Position numbers and translations under genes: made by a program. From Xanthomonas phaseoli pv. phaseoli (lineage in GTDB: Bacteria > Pseudomonadota > Gammaproteobacteria > Xanthomonadales > Xanthomonadaceae), in NCBI GenBank assembly GCA_022749655.1, contig CP094243.1:1736001-1800000 (forward strand): 64,000 bases of DNA, given 5' to 3'. Below the pieces are notes generated by a model. The model did no database searches. It was not told the DNA's origin and saw only the letters and a program-made list of their open reading frames with translations. This document shows, in pieces, positions 21,671-31,380 of the stretch (its first letter is position 1; each line of letters starts with the position of its first letter).

Positions 21671-22723
21671 CTATGTCTTCGGCGGCCCTGCCGTCGAGCC
21701 GCGCTTGACCAGCGTGTACTTCATCACCTGATGCACGCCGGGTGCGGTGTCGCCCTTGCGGCGTTGACGGACCGCGTCGGCCAGCAGTGACACAGCAGCG
21801 CGCCCCATCGCGGTGACGGGTTGATGCACGGTGGTGAGTTCTGGCCAGATGGTGGTGGCCACCGGGGTATCGTCGAAGCCGGCGATGGAGACATCTTCGG
21901 GCACGCGCAAGCCCAGTCCGTGTGCGACCGCCACCGCTGCGGCCGCCATGTCGTCGTTGCTGCAGAAGATCGCGGTGGGTGGTCGCGGCTGCGCCAACAG
22001 GCCGCGCGCGGCGAGTAACCCGGAGTGATAGGTGAACAGGCCCTCGGCGATCAAACCCTCTGCGACCGCCACGCCGGCAGCGTGCAGGCTGTCGAGATAG
22101 CCGTTGGCGCGCAGCGCGCTCGGGGTGTGTTTCGGGTCGCCCTTGATCAACGCGATGCGACGATGCCCGAGCTCGATCAGGTGGTCGACGATGGCGCGTG
22201 CAGCCTGGTAGTCGTCGATCCGCACCGAGCTGATTTGCGCCATCGGTGCGCCGCTGGCCACCGCTACGACCGGAATGCCGCGCGCATCGAGTTCGGTGAT
22301 GGTCTGGCGCGAGTCGCACAACGGCGGTGGCAGGATCACCCCATCGACCCCGGCTGCGAGCAGACGCTCGGTGGCCGCACGCTGGCTGCGGATGGCACCG
22401 CACTTTTCCACCATGACCTGGCTGCCGGTGAGGCTGCTTTGCTCGAGCAGGCCGAGCATGAATTGATTGAGATATGCCGCGCTCGGGTTGCTATACAGCA
22501 CGCCGATACGCAGCAGCCCGCTGGTCCGCAACGAACGGCCGGCCAGATTGGGCCGGTAGCCCAATGCCTGTACCGAGGCCTCCACGCGCGCGCGCATCGC
22601 TTCGCCCACATGCGGGTGACGGTTGATCACACGCGAAGCGGTCATCGGCGAGACGCCGGCGTGTTTGGCGACATCCAACAACGTCGCCGCATTGTTCGCA
22701 CTGCGTTGCCGCTTGACCACCAT
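21671..22723 (-). CDS. LacI family transcriptional regulator
   Basis: Sugar-responsive repressor, 350 aa. The N-terminal helix-turn-helix reads TLLDVAKHAGVSPMTASRVI, followed by the hinge helix region ALGYRPNLAGRSLRT. A periplasmic-binding-protein-like effector domain follows, with IFCSNDDMAAAAVAVAHGLG, VSIAGFDDTPVATTIWPELTTV and an HQPV motif as in the family. It is convergent with the receptor gene, separated by a terminator. It probably senses a sugar released by the GH97/GH2 enzymes and controls this locus, with the palindrome at 14604-14615 as a candidate site. That pairing is inferred. Confidence 0.92.
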   Translation of the reverse strand: MVVKRQRSANNAATLLDVAKHAGVSPMTASRVINRHPHVGEAMRARVEASVQALGYRPNLAGRSLRTSGLLRIGVLYSNPSAAYLNQFMLGLLEQSSLTGSQVMVEKCGAIRSQRAATERLLAAGVDGVILPPPLCDSRQTITELDARGIPVVAVASGAPMAQISSVRIDDYQAARAIVDHLIELGHRRIALIKGDPKHTPSALRANGYLDSLHAAGVAVAEGLIAEGLFTYHSGLLAARGLLAQPRPPTAIFCSNDDMAAAAVAVAHGLGLRVPEDVSIAGFDDTPVATTIWPELTTVHQPVTAMGRAAVSLLADAVRQRRKGDTAPGVHQVMKYTLVKRGSTAGPPKT

Positions 22724-23078
22724 TGTGTGTGCTCATCCTGGAGTAAGAGCGAATGCGCGCGCTACCGGTTCGACGTGTAAAGCGACCACAAAAAGCAACC
22801 GACCAATCACCTTGTTCAGTACCGGCGAAGACTGCAGGTCGCCGCGGAAGACACCGCGCACGCACCGCCGCCAAGCCAGTAATGTCTGTCTAACCGGTGC
22901 GCCCCGCGCGCAGTGGCAGCCGCTTCATCGCAACTGCGCACTCGCCAGACGAACGCGCCGATTTGCGCAAGCAACAGCGCCAGGCATCGTGCAATTCCTG
23001 CATGCGCTTGGCGCTCGAAGATCGGCAAAGCATTGCCAGATCCGGCGTTCGGCGCATGCGCCGCATCGTCCTCGCCAC
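22724..23078. other. Intergenic, no gene seen
   Basis: 355 bases upstream of the lacI-type gene and downstream of the M28 peptidase gene. Short open frames occur on both strands but none has a recognisable product. No palindrome matching the 14604 site was seen. Confidence 0.45.
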
Positions 23079-24500
23079 TCACTCGCTCGGCGGTTGCACA
23101 CTCTTGGCGCGGCTGCCGAAATCGCCATCGGCTTCTGCGGCGAGATACGCGAACACGGTGTAGGCGGCCACGTTCTGCGCGAGCGCCTTGGGGTCGATCT
23201 TGTCCAGCGTGTCGTCGGCGGTGTGGTGCAGGTCGAAGTAGTCGGTGCCATCCTGCGCCAGCCACCCCCAGGCGCCACCCTTGGCGGAAATCGGCCCGAC
23301 ATCCGGCCCGGGACCACCCTTGCTCGGTTCATACGCGATGCCCAATGGTGCCAGCACCTCGGCAATCTGCTTGGTCGCCGCGCGAGTCTTCCGGTGCGGC
23401 AGCACCGGTGTTGAACGCGTAGATGCGCCCGGCGCCGAAGTCGCTTTCCGCGCCGATCTGGTGCAGTGCCATGTCCTTGGCATCGGTGCCGTGCGCGGCG
23501 GCATACGCCTTGCCGCCATACAGCCCTTGCTCTTCGTTGGCGAAGGCCACCACACGGATGCTGCGCTTGGGTGGCTGCTTGAGTTGCCCGATCAGGTGGC
23601 CTGCCGCCATGGTGATCGCCACGCCGGCGCCGTCGTCGATGGCGCCGGTGCCCAGATCCCACGAATCCAGATGTCCGCCGATCACCACCACTTCCTTGGG
23701 CTTGCTGCGCCCGGTGATCTCGCCGATCACGTTGTACGAGGTCGCCGTGCCGTCCCAGCCGCAATCCAGCGTCAGGCGCAGGCGCGTGCTGCCCAGCGCG
23801 GTGAGCCGCGCGAGCTGGTTGGCATCGGGCACCGACAGCGCTGCAGCCGGCACCGGGGTCAGGCCCTCATCGAAACGGGTGATGCCGGTATGCGGCACGC
23901 GGTGCGAATCGGTACCGGCCGAGCGCATGACAAATCCCACTGCACCCTTGCGTATCGCTTCGGACGGACCCTTGCTGCGCACGGCGCCGCCATTGCCGTA
24001 ATCCTTGCCGTCGCGCGCCTTGACCATCTGGTAATCGACGAACGCGATCTTGCCGGCCAGCGAGCCGGCTGGCGCGGCCTGCAACGCAGCCAACGTATCG
24101 AAACGCACCACCTCGCCCTCGACAGTGCCGCCCGGGCTGCCGCCCAATGCGGTGATGGTCAGCGGCTGCGCATGCGCACCGAGCACGGCAGCGTGTTCGC
24201 TGCGACGCTCCCATTTGGGAAAGGTCACCGGCTCGGTCCATACCTTGTCAAAACCCAGCGAAGCGAATTTCGCCTTGGCCCAGGCCACCGCACGCGGGTC
24301 TGCTTCGCCACCGGCAATGCGCGGGCCCACTTCGGTGGTCAACGATTGGACCACCGCAAAGCCGGTGTTGTCGGCCAGCGCCTGCTCGCGTCGCGTAACT
24401 GCGCTGCGGTACGCAATGCGCTGTCGGGGATGCTGGTCTGCGCGGCGAGCGCGCAGGAGCAGGCGAGTAGGGCACAGATGGCAACAGCGAGACGGCGCAT
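23079..24500 (-). CDS. M28 family zinc peptidase, exported, two frame breaks
   Basis: Zinc aminopeptidase/carboxypeptidase of clan MH. ATG at 24500 gives a signal peptide (MRRLAVAICALLACSCALAA). The frame changes near 24375-24395, after which VQSLTTEVGPRIAGGEADPR leads into a PA (protease-associated) region, and again near 23385-23400. Zinc ligands appear in order: His and Asp in GGHLDSWDLGTGAIDDGAG, Glu pair in ANEEQGLYGG, and the late His in DYFDLHHTADDTLDKID. Stop TGA is at 23079-23081. With breaks repaired it is a full-length family member of about 470 residues. The breaks are probably sequence errors, since all catalytic segments are conserved. Confidence 0.87.
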
Positions 24501-24622
24501 GCAGGGCGGCTCCAACGACAAGGGGACCCCGAGCTTATCAGCGCAAGGTCCCCGTCTGCGTGCGAAAGGTCATCCTTCTGCGCGAAGTTGCGCCACAGCC
24601 TGCATCAGTTGGTTGTGCCCGC

Positions 24623-25054
24623 TTACAGCGCGCCTGGCGGCTTGAGCGTGTCGTTCTTGAGCGCGTCGCGAATCTCGCGCAGCAACAGCACTTCTTCGCT
24701 CGGGCCCTTCGGGGCATCGGGCTTGCGATGGGTCACGCGGTTGATCAACTTGACCACCAGGAAGATCGCGAAGGCGATGATCAGGAACTGCACGACGGTG
24801 TTGATGAAGTCGCCGTAGCCAATGGCAACGGCCGGGATTTCCTTGCCGGTGGCATCGACGCCGGCCGGCTTGAGTACCCACGCCAGGCGCGAAAAATCCA
24901 CATTGCCGATGGCCCAACCGATCGGCGGCATGATGATCTTCTCCACCAGTGCGGTGACGATCTTGCCGAACGCCGCACCGATGACCACACCGACCGCCAG
25001 GTCGATGACATTGCCGCGCATTGCGAATTGCTTGAATTCGCTGACCATTCCCAT
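24623..25054 (-). CDS. mscL: Large-conductance mechanosensitive channel
   Basis: Pentameric inner-membrane channel that opens on hypo-osmotic shock. 143 aa from ATG 25054, preceded by GGAG. The protein shows the MscL signature [20 protein letters not shown] (N-terminal amphipathic helix and TM1 pore constriction), a periplasmic loop ([19 protein letters not shown]), TM2 ([20 protein letters not shown]) and a charged C-terminal helix bundle ([16 protein letters not shown]). Length and architecture are standard. Monocistronic by spacing. Confidence 0.97.
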   Translation of the reverse strand: MGMVSEFKQFAMRGNVIDLAVGVVIGAAFGKIVTALVEKIIMPPIGWAIGNVDFSRLAWVLKPAGVDATGKEIPAVAIGYGDFINTVVQFLIIAFAIFLVVKLINRVTHRKPDAPKGPSEEVLLLREIRDALKNDTLKPPGAL

Positions 25055-25114
25055 AGTGCACTCCAACTGCGGTCGCGGACCAACTGCCGCAGCCCGATCG
25101 TAGCCGGCCCGATG

Positions 25115-25827
25115 TCAGCCGGCGATGATGCCGTGGCGCTCGGCGACGTTCTCCAGGCGCGCACTGAACTGGTCGCCCGGCAGCAACGGGCCGACGCCGG
25201 CCGGCGTGCCCATGAAGATCAGATCGCCCGCGCGCAGTGCATAGAGTTTGGACAACTCGTGCAGGATCTCCGGCACGTTCCAGATCATTTGATCCAGCAA
25301 CGACTGCTGCCGCACCTGGCCGTTGACCTCCAGCGACAGATTCAGCGCCTCCAGCGCGCCGACTTCGCCGGCATGCACCAGCTCGCTGATCGGCGCGGAG
25401 TGATCGAAGCCCTTTGCGATATCCCACGGCAGGCCCTTGGCCTTGGCAGCGGCCTGCAGATCGCGACGGGTCAGATCCAGGCCCACGCCGTAGCCGTAGA
25501 TCAACGCTTCTGCCTGTTCCACCGGCAACTCGCCGGCCGGCGCATCGCTGCCCAGCGCCACCACCAGTTCCACCTCATGGTGCAGTTCCTTGGTGCCGGG
25601 CGGGTAGGGAATGTGGTCGCCGTGGCCGACCACGATGGCATCGGCAGGCTTCATGAAAAAGGTCGGCTGGCCACGCTCGGCCTTGAGGCGGGTGCGGTGG
25701 CGCCCATCTCGCGCGCGTGGTCGGCGAAGTTGCGCCCCACGCAGTAGATGCGGTGCACCGGAAAACTGCCGCCGCCCACCACTGGAATGCGCGGAACATC
25801 GGCGGCGGGAATCACATCGTGGGTCAT
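25115..25827 (-). CDS. Fumarylacetoacetate hydrolase family protein, frameshift near 25684
   Basis: FAH-superfamily enzyme, a divalent-metal fold that cleaves or decarboxylates beta-dicarbonyl acids (fumarylpyruvate hydrolase or oxaloacetate decarboxylase type). ATG at 25827 starts MTHDVIPAADVPRIPV and the segment YCVGRNFADHAREMG typical of the short FAH members. Near 25682-25686 the frame changes by one base; coding resumes at KAERGQPTFFMKPADAIV. Metal-binding ELHHEVELVV and substrate-loop YGYGVGLDLTRRDLQ follow, ending in the characteristic IFMGTPAGVGPLLPGD. About 230 aa when joined. Exact substrate not assignable. Confidence 0.88.
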
Positions 25828-26291
25828 GCACGCATCCTCAACATACGGGCACACGAGTCTAGCGGCTTGCCTGTGTACGACGGAACCGTGACGCTTGCAT
25901 CCAGTGCACGACACGGCGGGGCTGGCAGCGCTGCAAGGCGTCAGCCAGCCGCATCGACGCGTGAATGGCCACGGGGGCAACCAGACGATTGCGGACCCAC
26001 CACAGACCCTGCAGCGCGCCGCCGGCATTTGATGCGAGCGCAGTGCGCATTGATGCGGTGTCGACCAAAAGTGCGCGCAGGGCGATGAACTGGTGCTCGA
26101 TGCAGCGATGTGCGTCTGACCCATCAGCGCAGCGCATCACCCGGCGCTGTGGCACTGCCCAGCCCGCGGCAAGCCAGCACACGCCACGTGTGGCTTGCTG
26201 GAATCAAATCATCATCGATGCGGGCGTCGACCACACCCGGCACCTGCTGCGCAGGCCGAGCCGGCGGCGCAGCCATGCAGTCAGCCAGGTG
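25828..26291. other. Intergenic, no supported gene
   Basis: 464 bases. An open frame on the minus strand (25859-26182) would give an Arg/Ala-rich peptide with no recognisable domain and no ribosome site, so it is not called. No RNA gene or repeat was recognised. Confidence 0.4.
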
Positions 26292-26567
26292 TCAGTGCGA
26301 CAACGGCAATGCGGGCTTGCGCACCACGTGGTACTCGGCCTCGACCACGCGTGCCTGCTGCGGCGTGCGGCGGTTCGACTTGCTCAACAGCTTCCAGGCA
26401 ATGCCGCCCAGGATCATTGCTGCGCCAACGAACACGCTGAAGAAAATCAGCACCGCAAGGATCACCAGGCCAGCCAGGCCGGCGGCAACGCGCACCAATG
26501 GGTGACGCGGCTTGCGCGGCGCAAACAGGTGATGGAAGTTGCCGAATTGGAAGATGCGTGCGGGCAT
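26292..26567 (-). CDS. Small conserved-type membrane protein, function unknown
   Basis: 91 aa. A basic N-terminal part (PRKPRHPLVR) precedes one long hydrophobic segment (residues about 27-58, GLAGLVILAVLIFFSVFVGA) and a hydrophilic basic tail, suggesting a single or hairpin inner-membrane protein. No known family is recognised. The codon use and membrane profile look like a real gene rather than chance. Confidence 0.6.
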   Translation of the reverse strand: MPARIFQFGNFHHLFAPRKPRHPLVRVAAGLAGLVILAVLIFFSVFVGAAMILGGIAWKLLSKSNRRTPQQARVVEAEYHVVRKPALPLSH

Positions 26568-26832
26568 GGCGGTGGGCTGCCGGGCAGGAAACGAGCGCGC
26601 AGTATCGTTGCGGTTTCATGTCATTGAGTGAAAAGTTCGTTAATTGAGGCGGCGATTTGCGAAGGCGATCACGTGCGGCATGCATGGATGGCGGCGCATA
26701 AGGCCGGTTGTGTCCGGTTGTCCGAGGAATCGCGTTGTCCGCGCTCACCAGGGGGCTGCCTGAGGCTGCCAGTGCTGCCCGGCCCGCATGCCACAATCCA
26801 GGCCTCATCGCCCATCGTTTCCGGTCGCCTGC

Positions 26833-27174
26833 ATGTCGTTGCCATCGCCCACCACGCTTGCCACGTTGACGCAGATTCCCGACGCCGGGTTTCTGGAAGT
26901 CGAAGCACTCCTGGATAGCGGTACCGAATCGCTGGTGCTGTATCGCGAAGGCGCCCAGGTCCGTGCCTGGTTGAACATCTGCCCGCATGCCGGCCGCCGG
27001 CTGGACTGGGCGCCGGGGCAGTTCCTCAAGACCAAGGAAGGGCAATTGGTCTGCGCCGCGCACGGCGCGGCCTTCGAACTCAGTGGTGGCGAGTGCATCA
27101 GCGGGCCGTGTCGCGGCCAATCACTGTTTGCGGTGCCGGTGCGGGTCGACAATGAGCAGGTGCTGCTGGGGTAA
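26833..27174 (+). CDS. Rieske [2Fe-2S] domain protein
   Basis: Small single-domain Rieske ferredoxin-like protein of 113 aa from ATG 26833; upstream ATG 26788 adds an unlikely tail. The cluster ligands are visible as CPHAGRRLD (Cys-x-His) and CAAHGAAFE (Cys-x2-His), with the usual strand spacing and the closing GPCRGQSLFAVPVRVDN. Such stand-alone Rieske proteins act as electron carriers for oxygenases or reductases, but no partner oxygenase lies next to it. It converges on the transporter gene, ending 60 bases before that gene's stop. Confidence 0.88.
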   Translation: MSLPSPTTLATLTQIPDAGFLEVEALLDSGTESLVLYREGAQVRAWLNICPHAGRRLDWAPGQFLKTKEGQLVCAAHGAAFELSGGECISGPCRGQSLFAVPVRVDNEQVLLG

Positions 27175-27233
27175 GCGCCAGGGAACGATTGCCGAGGACG
27201 CTTTGTCAGCGGCCCGAAAAGCGCAACGCTGGA

Positions 27234-29096
27234 TTAGCGCGCCGCCCACCAGAACATCAGGTTGATCATCGACACCATCACCACGATGTAGATCAGCGAC
27301 AGCGGTGCGCCCACGCGCCACAACTCGCGCGGTTGATAATTGGCGGGGCCGGCCACCATCGAGATCACCGGGTTGGACGCGGTCATCAGATTGTTGGACG
27401 CCGACAACGCCACGATCAGCGCGAACGCGGTCGGGTTGCCGTTTGCGGCCAGCGCCAGATTCACCGCAATGGGCACCATCACGATGGTCGCACCCACATG
27501 GCTGATCACCAGCGAGAAGGCGGTGGTCAATAGCGCCAGGCTGATTTCCAGCGCCCACACCGGAATGCCTTCGGGCAGGCGGTCGATGGTGTGGCCGGCC
27601 ACCCAGGCCGCGGTGCCGCTGCTGTCCATGGCCCAGCCCAGCGGAATCAGCCCGGCCATCATGAAGATGGTTTTCCAGTTGATCGATGCGTAGGCCTCGT
27701 CCATGCGCAGCACGCCGCTGACCAGCATGCAGGCCACGCCGGTCATCAGCGTCAGTGCCACCGGCAGGCGCGACGTCAGCGCAATCAGGATGGTAAAGGC
27801 GAAGATCGCCATCGCGATCTTGAACTTGTGCGGGCGCTGCTCGCCTTTTGGGAAGTCGGTCACCGGCACGAAATCGCGGCTTTCCGCCGCCTGCACCAGG
27901 TCCTGCCAGATGCTGTGGAAGACCAGCATGTCGCCGGCGCGCAGCGGCACGTTGCGCACGTCTTCGCGGATGACCTGCTTGTCGCGGTTGATCGCCAGCA
28001 GGCTGATGCCGGCCTGCTTGCGCAGGCGCAATTCGCCGGCGCTCTTGCCGATCAACCGGGAGTTCGGCGGAATCAACGCTTCGGAAATGCCGGCCAGGCT
28101 GGGATTGAACAAATCGCCCAGGTTGCGCAGGCGCGAGGACATGCGCAGGAACTGGTTTTGCGCAAAGTCGGCCACTTCCTGGCGCGGGCCCATCGCGCCG
28201 AGCACGCTGCCGACCCAGATACGCATATCGGCCGGCGGTGCCAGACGGGTGTCGTTACCGGTCTTGAGCGCAAGCAGCAACGGTGCATCGTGCAGGGCTT
28301 CGGCCTCGCCCAGGGTCATACCCACCAGTGGGCTCTCGGCAGTGACGGTCAGCTCGAACACATCGCCGTCGATGCCGTAGGTCTTGGCGAAATAGCTTTC
28401 GGTGCGCGAGGGCGTCACGCCTTCGTTGATCAGGCGTTCTTCTTCGATCAGCTTGCGGTCGCCGTAGAAGCGGAAGTACAGCAGTGCGGCGATCAGCAGC
28501 GCCACGCCGATCGGCAGCGGCGCGAACATCGTCAGCGGCTCGATGCTGGCCATACCCGAGGGCAGGTTGTTGTTGGCCGAGACCAGCAGGTCGTTGAGCA
28601 GGATCAGCGGCGAATTGCCCACCATGGTGAGCGCGCCGCCCATCACGATGGCAGCGGCGATCGGCAGCAACATGCGCTGCAAGGTGAGCCCGGTGCGTGC
28701 GGCCAGGCGCGAGGCGACCGGCAGGTACAACGCCATCACCGACGGGTTCTGCATGAACGACGAATTCAAGCCGGAAATGGCCAGCGTCATCATCATCAGG
28801 CGCTGCTCGCTGCCATGCGAACGCCGCAGCAACCAGGTAGCCAACCGGTTCAACGCACCGGTGCGCTCCAGCCCCGCGCCCAGGATGGTGGTGGCGATGA
28901 TGCTCATCACCGCATTACCGGAGAAACCACCGAACAGTTCCTCCGGCGCCACCAGCCCGGTGACGCCCAACACCACCAGCACGATCAACGCCACCACGTC
29001 GGCGCGGATGCGCTCGAACAAAAACATCGCCATCGTGAAACCGACCAGCCCGAGGACGAGCTTCATGTCGTTGGTCAGCGTCAGCGCGGTGTCCAT
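27234..29096 (-). CDS. SLC13/DASS-type anion transporter with two TrkA-C (RCK-C) domains
   Basis: Inner-membrane transporter, 620 aa. Hydrophobic N-terminal half (LVLGLVGFTMAMFLFERIR, GLNSSFMQNPSVMALYLPVA with the SNT-like helix-hairpin motif of the ion-transporter superfamily). A soluble middle with two RCK-C-like domains follows (DGDVFELTVTAESPLVGMTLGEAE and LIGKSAGELRLRKQAGISLLAIN). A second hydrophobic half ends at residue 620. This is the layout of bacterial SLC13-like permeases with regulatory RCK-C inserts, often annotated as sodium/sulfate or dicarboxylate symporters. The substrate is not decided by the sequence. The start at 29096 has no clear ribosome site; M11 (29066) is an alternative. 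Confidence 0.85.
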   Translation of the reverse strand: MDTALTLTNDMKLVLGLVGFTMAMFLFERIRADVVALIVLVVLGVTGLVAPEELFGGFSGNAVMSIIATTILGAGLERTGALNRLATWLLRRSHGSEQRLMMMTLAISGLNSSFMQNPSVMALYLPVASRLAARTGLTLQRMLLPIAAAIVMGGALTMVGNSPLILLNDLLVSANNNLPSGMASIEPLTMFAPLPIGVALLIAALLYFRFYGDRKLIEEERLINEGVTPSRTESYFAKTYGIDGDVFELTVTAESPLVGMTLGEAEALHDAPLLLALKTGNDTRLAPPADMRIWVGSVLGAMGPRQEVADFAQNQFLRMSSRLRNLGDLFNPSLAGISEALIPPNSRLIGKSAGELRLRKQAGISLLAINRDKQVIREDVRNVPLRAGDMLVFHSIWQDLVQAAESRDFVPVTDFPKGEQRPHKFKIAMAIFAFTILIALTSRLPVALTLMTGVACMLVSGVLRMDEAYASINWKTIFMMAGLIPLGWAMDSSGTAAWVAGHTIDRLPEGIPVWALEISLALLTTAFSLVISHVGATIVMVPIAVNLALAANGNPTAFALIVALSASNNLMTASNPVISMVAGPANYQPRELWRVGAPLSLIYIVVMVSMINLMFWWAAR

Positions 29097-29102
29097 TGGG
29101 GG

Positions 29103-29209
29103 CCGGGATTCGTGATTCGGGAGTGGGGATTGGTTAAAAGCGCTGAAGCGTCTGGTTGCCGGGGATGCTGCTGTTACGAATCCCCAATCCCCACTCCCGA
29201 ATCCCGGTC
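29103..29209. repeat. Inverted pair of GGGATTCGGGA-type dispersed repeats
   Basis: Left copy 29103-29133 and right copy 29178-29209 are near-perfect inverted copies of CCGGGATTCGGGAGTGGGG plus GATTGG; the left copy carries an extra 8 bases. The same family of sequence recurs at 60846-60872 and 61023-61052. The pair could fold into a hairpin between trmB and the transporter gene. The right copy encodes the last codons of trmB. Confidence 0.7.
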
Positions 29210-29931
29210 ATACAGCAAATCCCACACGCCGTGCCCAAGCTTCTGGCCGCGCGTCTCGAAGTGGGTCTGCGGGCGCCAGGCCGGGCGTTCGACGTGGCCA
29301 CGCGGGCCGGCGCGATTGACCAGGCCCGGGGTGGCATCGAGTATGTCCCACATCTGTTCGGCGTAATCGGCCCAGTCGGTGGCCGCGTGCAGGCGGCCGC
29401 CCTCGCGCAGCTTGCGCACCAGCAACTGCGCGAACGCCGGCTGGATCAGGCGACGCTTGTTATGCCGCTTCTTGTGCCAGGGGTCCGGAAAGTAGATGCG
29501 CACTTCGTCCAGCGCGCCATCGGCGATCTCGTGTTCCAGCACTTCCACCGCATCGTGGTGATACAGGCGCACATGCGTGCTGCCGTCTTCCTCCAGCGCG
29601 TTGAGCAGGCGGCCCACGCCGGGGCATGCACCTCGATGCCGATGTAGTCGCGGCTCGGATCCTGCTGCGCGGCAAAGCGCAATGCAGCGCCATTGCCGAA
29701 GCCGATTTCCAGCACCTTGTGCGCATCGCGTCCGAAGGTGGCGGCCAGATCGCGCGGCGCACCGGTGTAGTCCAGCCCGAAGCGAGGCCACAGGTCGTCG
29801 AAGGCGCGCTGCTGCGCGGGGGTGAAACGGCCCTGGCGCAACACGAAGCTGCGCACTTGGCGGCGGCCTTCTTCGATGGTGAAAGGTTTGGGCGGCATCT
29901 TCGCGCCGTCGCTGGTGAAAGGATCAGTCAT
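29174..29931 (-). CDS. trmB: tRNA (guanine-N7)-methyltransferase, frameshift near 29622
   Basis: Methylates G46 of tRNA with SAM. ATG 29931 starts [17 protein letters not shown]. The SAM-binding motif reads [19 protein letters not shown]. At GGGG 29621-29624 the frame changes by one missing base; coding resumes with [15 protein letters not shown]. The family signature [22 protein letters not shown] and the tail [17 protein letters not shown] follow. The final residues after LLYDRDS are encoded by the dispersed repeat, which also supplies the stop. Length about 250 aa when joined, normal for TrmB. Confidence 0.9.
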
Positions 29932-30181
29932 GAATTAAGTCATCGACGAAACGAACGCCCCTCTACCACCGGGGCGAGGAGGCACAGTTTGCGCGCCATG
30001 GGCGCGCGTGCCTGGGAGCGCCCGCGACGCAGGCGCGGGCCGGGGCGCGGAGCGGGGGTTGGGGTGAGGGTACGGCGTGACGGGGCGCTCACAGCAAAGC
30101 GCGATCTGGCGGCGGTCATATCCGGCACGCCGCACCACCAATCATTGCGCCTCGGCCGCAATGTCAATGCAGACCACCCAC
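29932..30181. other. Intergenic between thiG and trmB
   Basis: 250 bases with no supported gene. It contains GC-rich inverted segments but no clear terminator with a T tail. Confidence 0.4.
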
Positions 30182-30976
30182 TCATCCAATCACACCATCC
30201 ACCGGGCTCGACGCCGAGGCATAGCGCTTGCGCGGAATCCGCCCGGCCAGAAACGCCTCGCGGCCGGCTTCGATCGCCTTGCGCATCGCGCTGGCCATCA
30301 GGATCGGATCGCGCGCGCCGGCAATGGCGGTGTTCATCAGCACGCCGTCGCAGCCCAGCTCCATGGCAATTGCCGCATCCGAGGCGGTGCCCACGCCGGC
30401 ATCGACGATGATCGGCACCTTGGCGTTTTCGATGATTTCCAACAGGTTGTACTTGTTCTGGATGCCCAGCCCCGAGCCGATCGGCGCGGCCAGCGGCATC
30501 ACCGCCACGCAGCCGATCTCTTCCAGCCGCTTGGCCAGGATCGGGTCGTCGGAGGTGTAGACCATCACCTCGAAACCATCGGCGACCAGTTGTTCGGCAG
30601 CCTTGAGCGTCTGCACCACGTCCGGGTACAGCGTGCGCTCGTCACCCAGCACTTCCAGCTTGGTGAGGTTGTGGCCATCCAGCAATTCGCGCGCCAGCCG
30701 GCAAGTGCGTACCGCATCTTCGGCGGTGTAGCAGCCGGCGGTGTTGGGCAGCAGCGTGTAGCGATCCGGCGGCAGCACATCTAGCAGGCTGGGCGCGTTG
30801 GGGTCCTGGCCGATGTTCACCCGGCGAATGGCGACGGTGACGATTTCGGCCGCGGCGGCTTCGGTGGCCAGGCGGGTTTCGTCCAGGTCCTTGAACTTGC
30901 CGGTGCCGGTAAGCAGGCGCGAACGGTAGTGTTTGCCGGCGATGACCAGCGCATCAGAGGGGGCGGGATTCGTCAT
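30182..30976 (-). CDS. thiG: Thiazole synthase
   Basis: Makes the thiazole phosphate moiety of thiamine from DXP, dehydroglycine and ThiS thiocarboxylate. 264 aa from ATG 30976; the open frame runs further upstream but overlaps thiS and lacks homology. Landmarks are [56 protein letters not shown] (Schiff-base Lys region), [17 protein letters not shown] and the phosphate-binding [16 protein letters not shown]. It follows thiS by 49 bases, the usual thiSG order. Confidence 0.96.
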   Translation of the reverse strand: MTNPAPSDALVIAGKHYRSRLLTGTGKFKDLDETRLATEAAAAEIVTVAIRRVNIGQDPNAPSLLDVLPPDRYTLLPNTAGCYTAEDAVRTCRLARELLDGHNLTKLEVLGDERTLYPDVVQTLKAAEQLVADGFEVMVYTSDDPILAKRLEEIGCVAVMPLAAPIGSGLGIQNKYNLLEIIENAKVPIIVDAGVGTASDAAIAMELGCDGVLMNTAIAGARDPILMASAMRKAIEAGREAFLAGRIPRKRYASASSPVDGVIG

Positions 30977-31025
30977 GCCGCAATTATCACCGATCGGGCG
31001 CGGATGCGCCGGCTTGCGCGGCGCA

Positions 31026-31226
31026 TCAGCCGCCGCCCAGCGCATGCACGATTTCCACCACATCGCCCTCGCGTAGTAAGTGATCTGCATGCCGTCCGCG
31101 CGGCACGATTTCGCCATTGACCTCTACCGCAACGCGGCGTTGTGCTAGGCCTTCCTGCTCCAGCAGGGTGGCCAGCGGCAAATTGTCCGGAAGCGCGCGC
31201 GGGGTGCCGTTGAGTTGGATGTTCAT
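31026..31226 (-). CDS. thiS: Sulfur carrier protein ThiS
   Basis: Ubiquitin-like sulfur carrier of 66 aa that donates sulfur to ThiG as a C-terminal thiocarboxylate. It has the beta-grasp pattern ([44 protein letters not shown]) and ends HALGGG. The usual terminus is Gly-Gly, so one extra glycine is present here, as in several homologues. First gene of a thiSG operon. No TPP riboswitch was recognised upstream. Confidence 0.94.
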   Translation of the reverse strand: MNIQLNGTPRALPDNLPLATLLEQEGLAQRRVAVEVNGEIVPRGRHADHLLREGDVVEIVHALGGG

Positions 31227-31380
31227 GTCATCATTGTTGCATCGCGTGCCGCTCCGGCGCGCGTTTTTGCGTTATGCGGCAATGCAGCGTGAGCGCGGGC
31301 GGCGAGGGTGAAACCATGTGCCATTCGCCAGCGTACGTATGCACGCCGGCCCGGTCCCACTCACTCAAGCAGGCATTCCG

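Noticed and set aside
31227-31380. TPP riboswitch before thiS
   Set aside because: The short region between thiS and the divergent esterase gene shows none of the conserved THI-box sequence.
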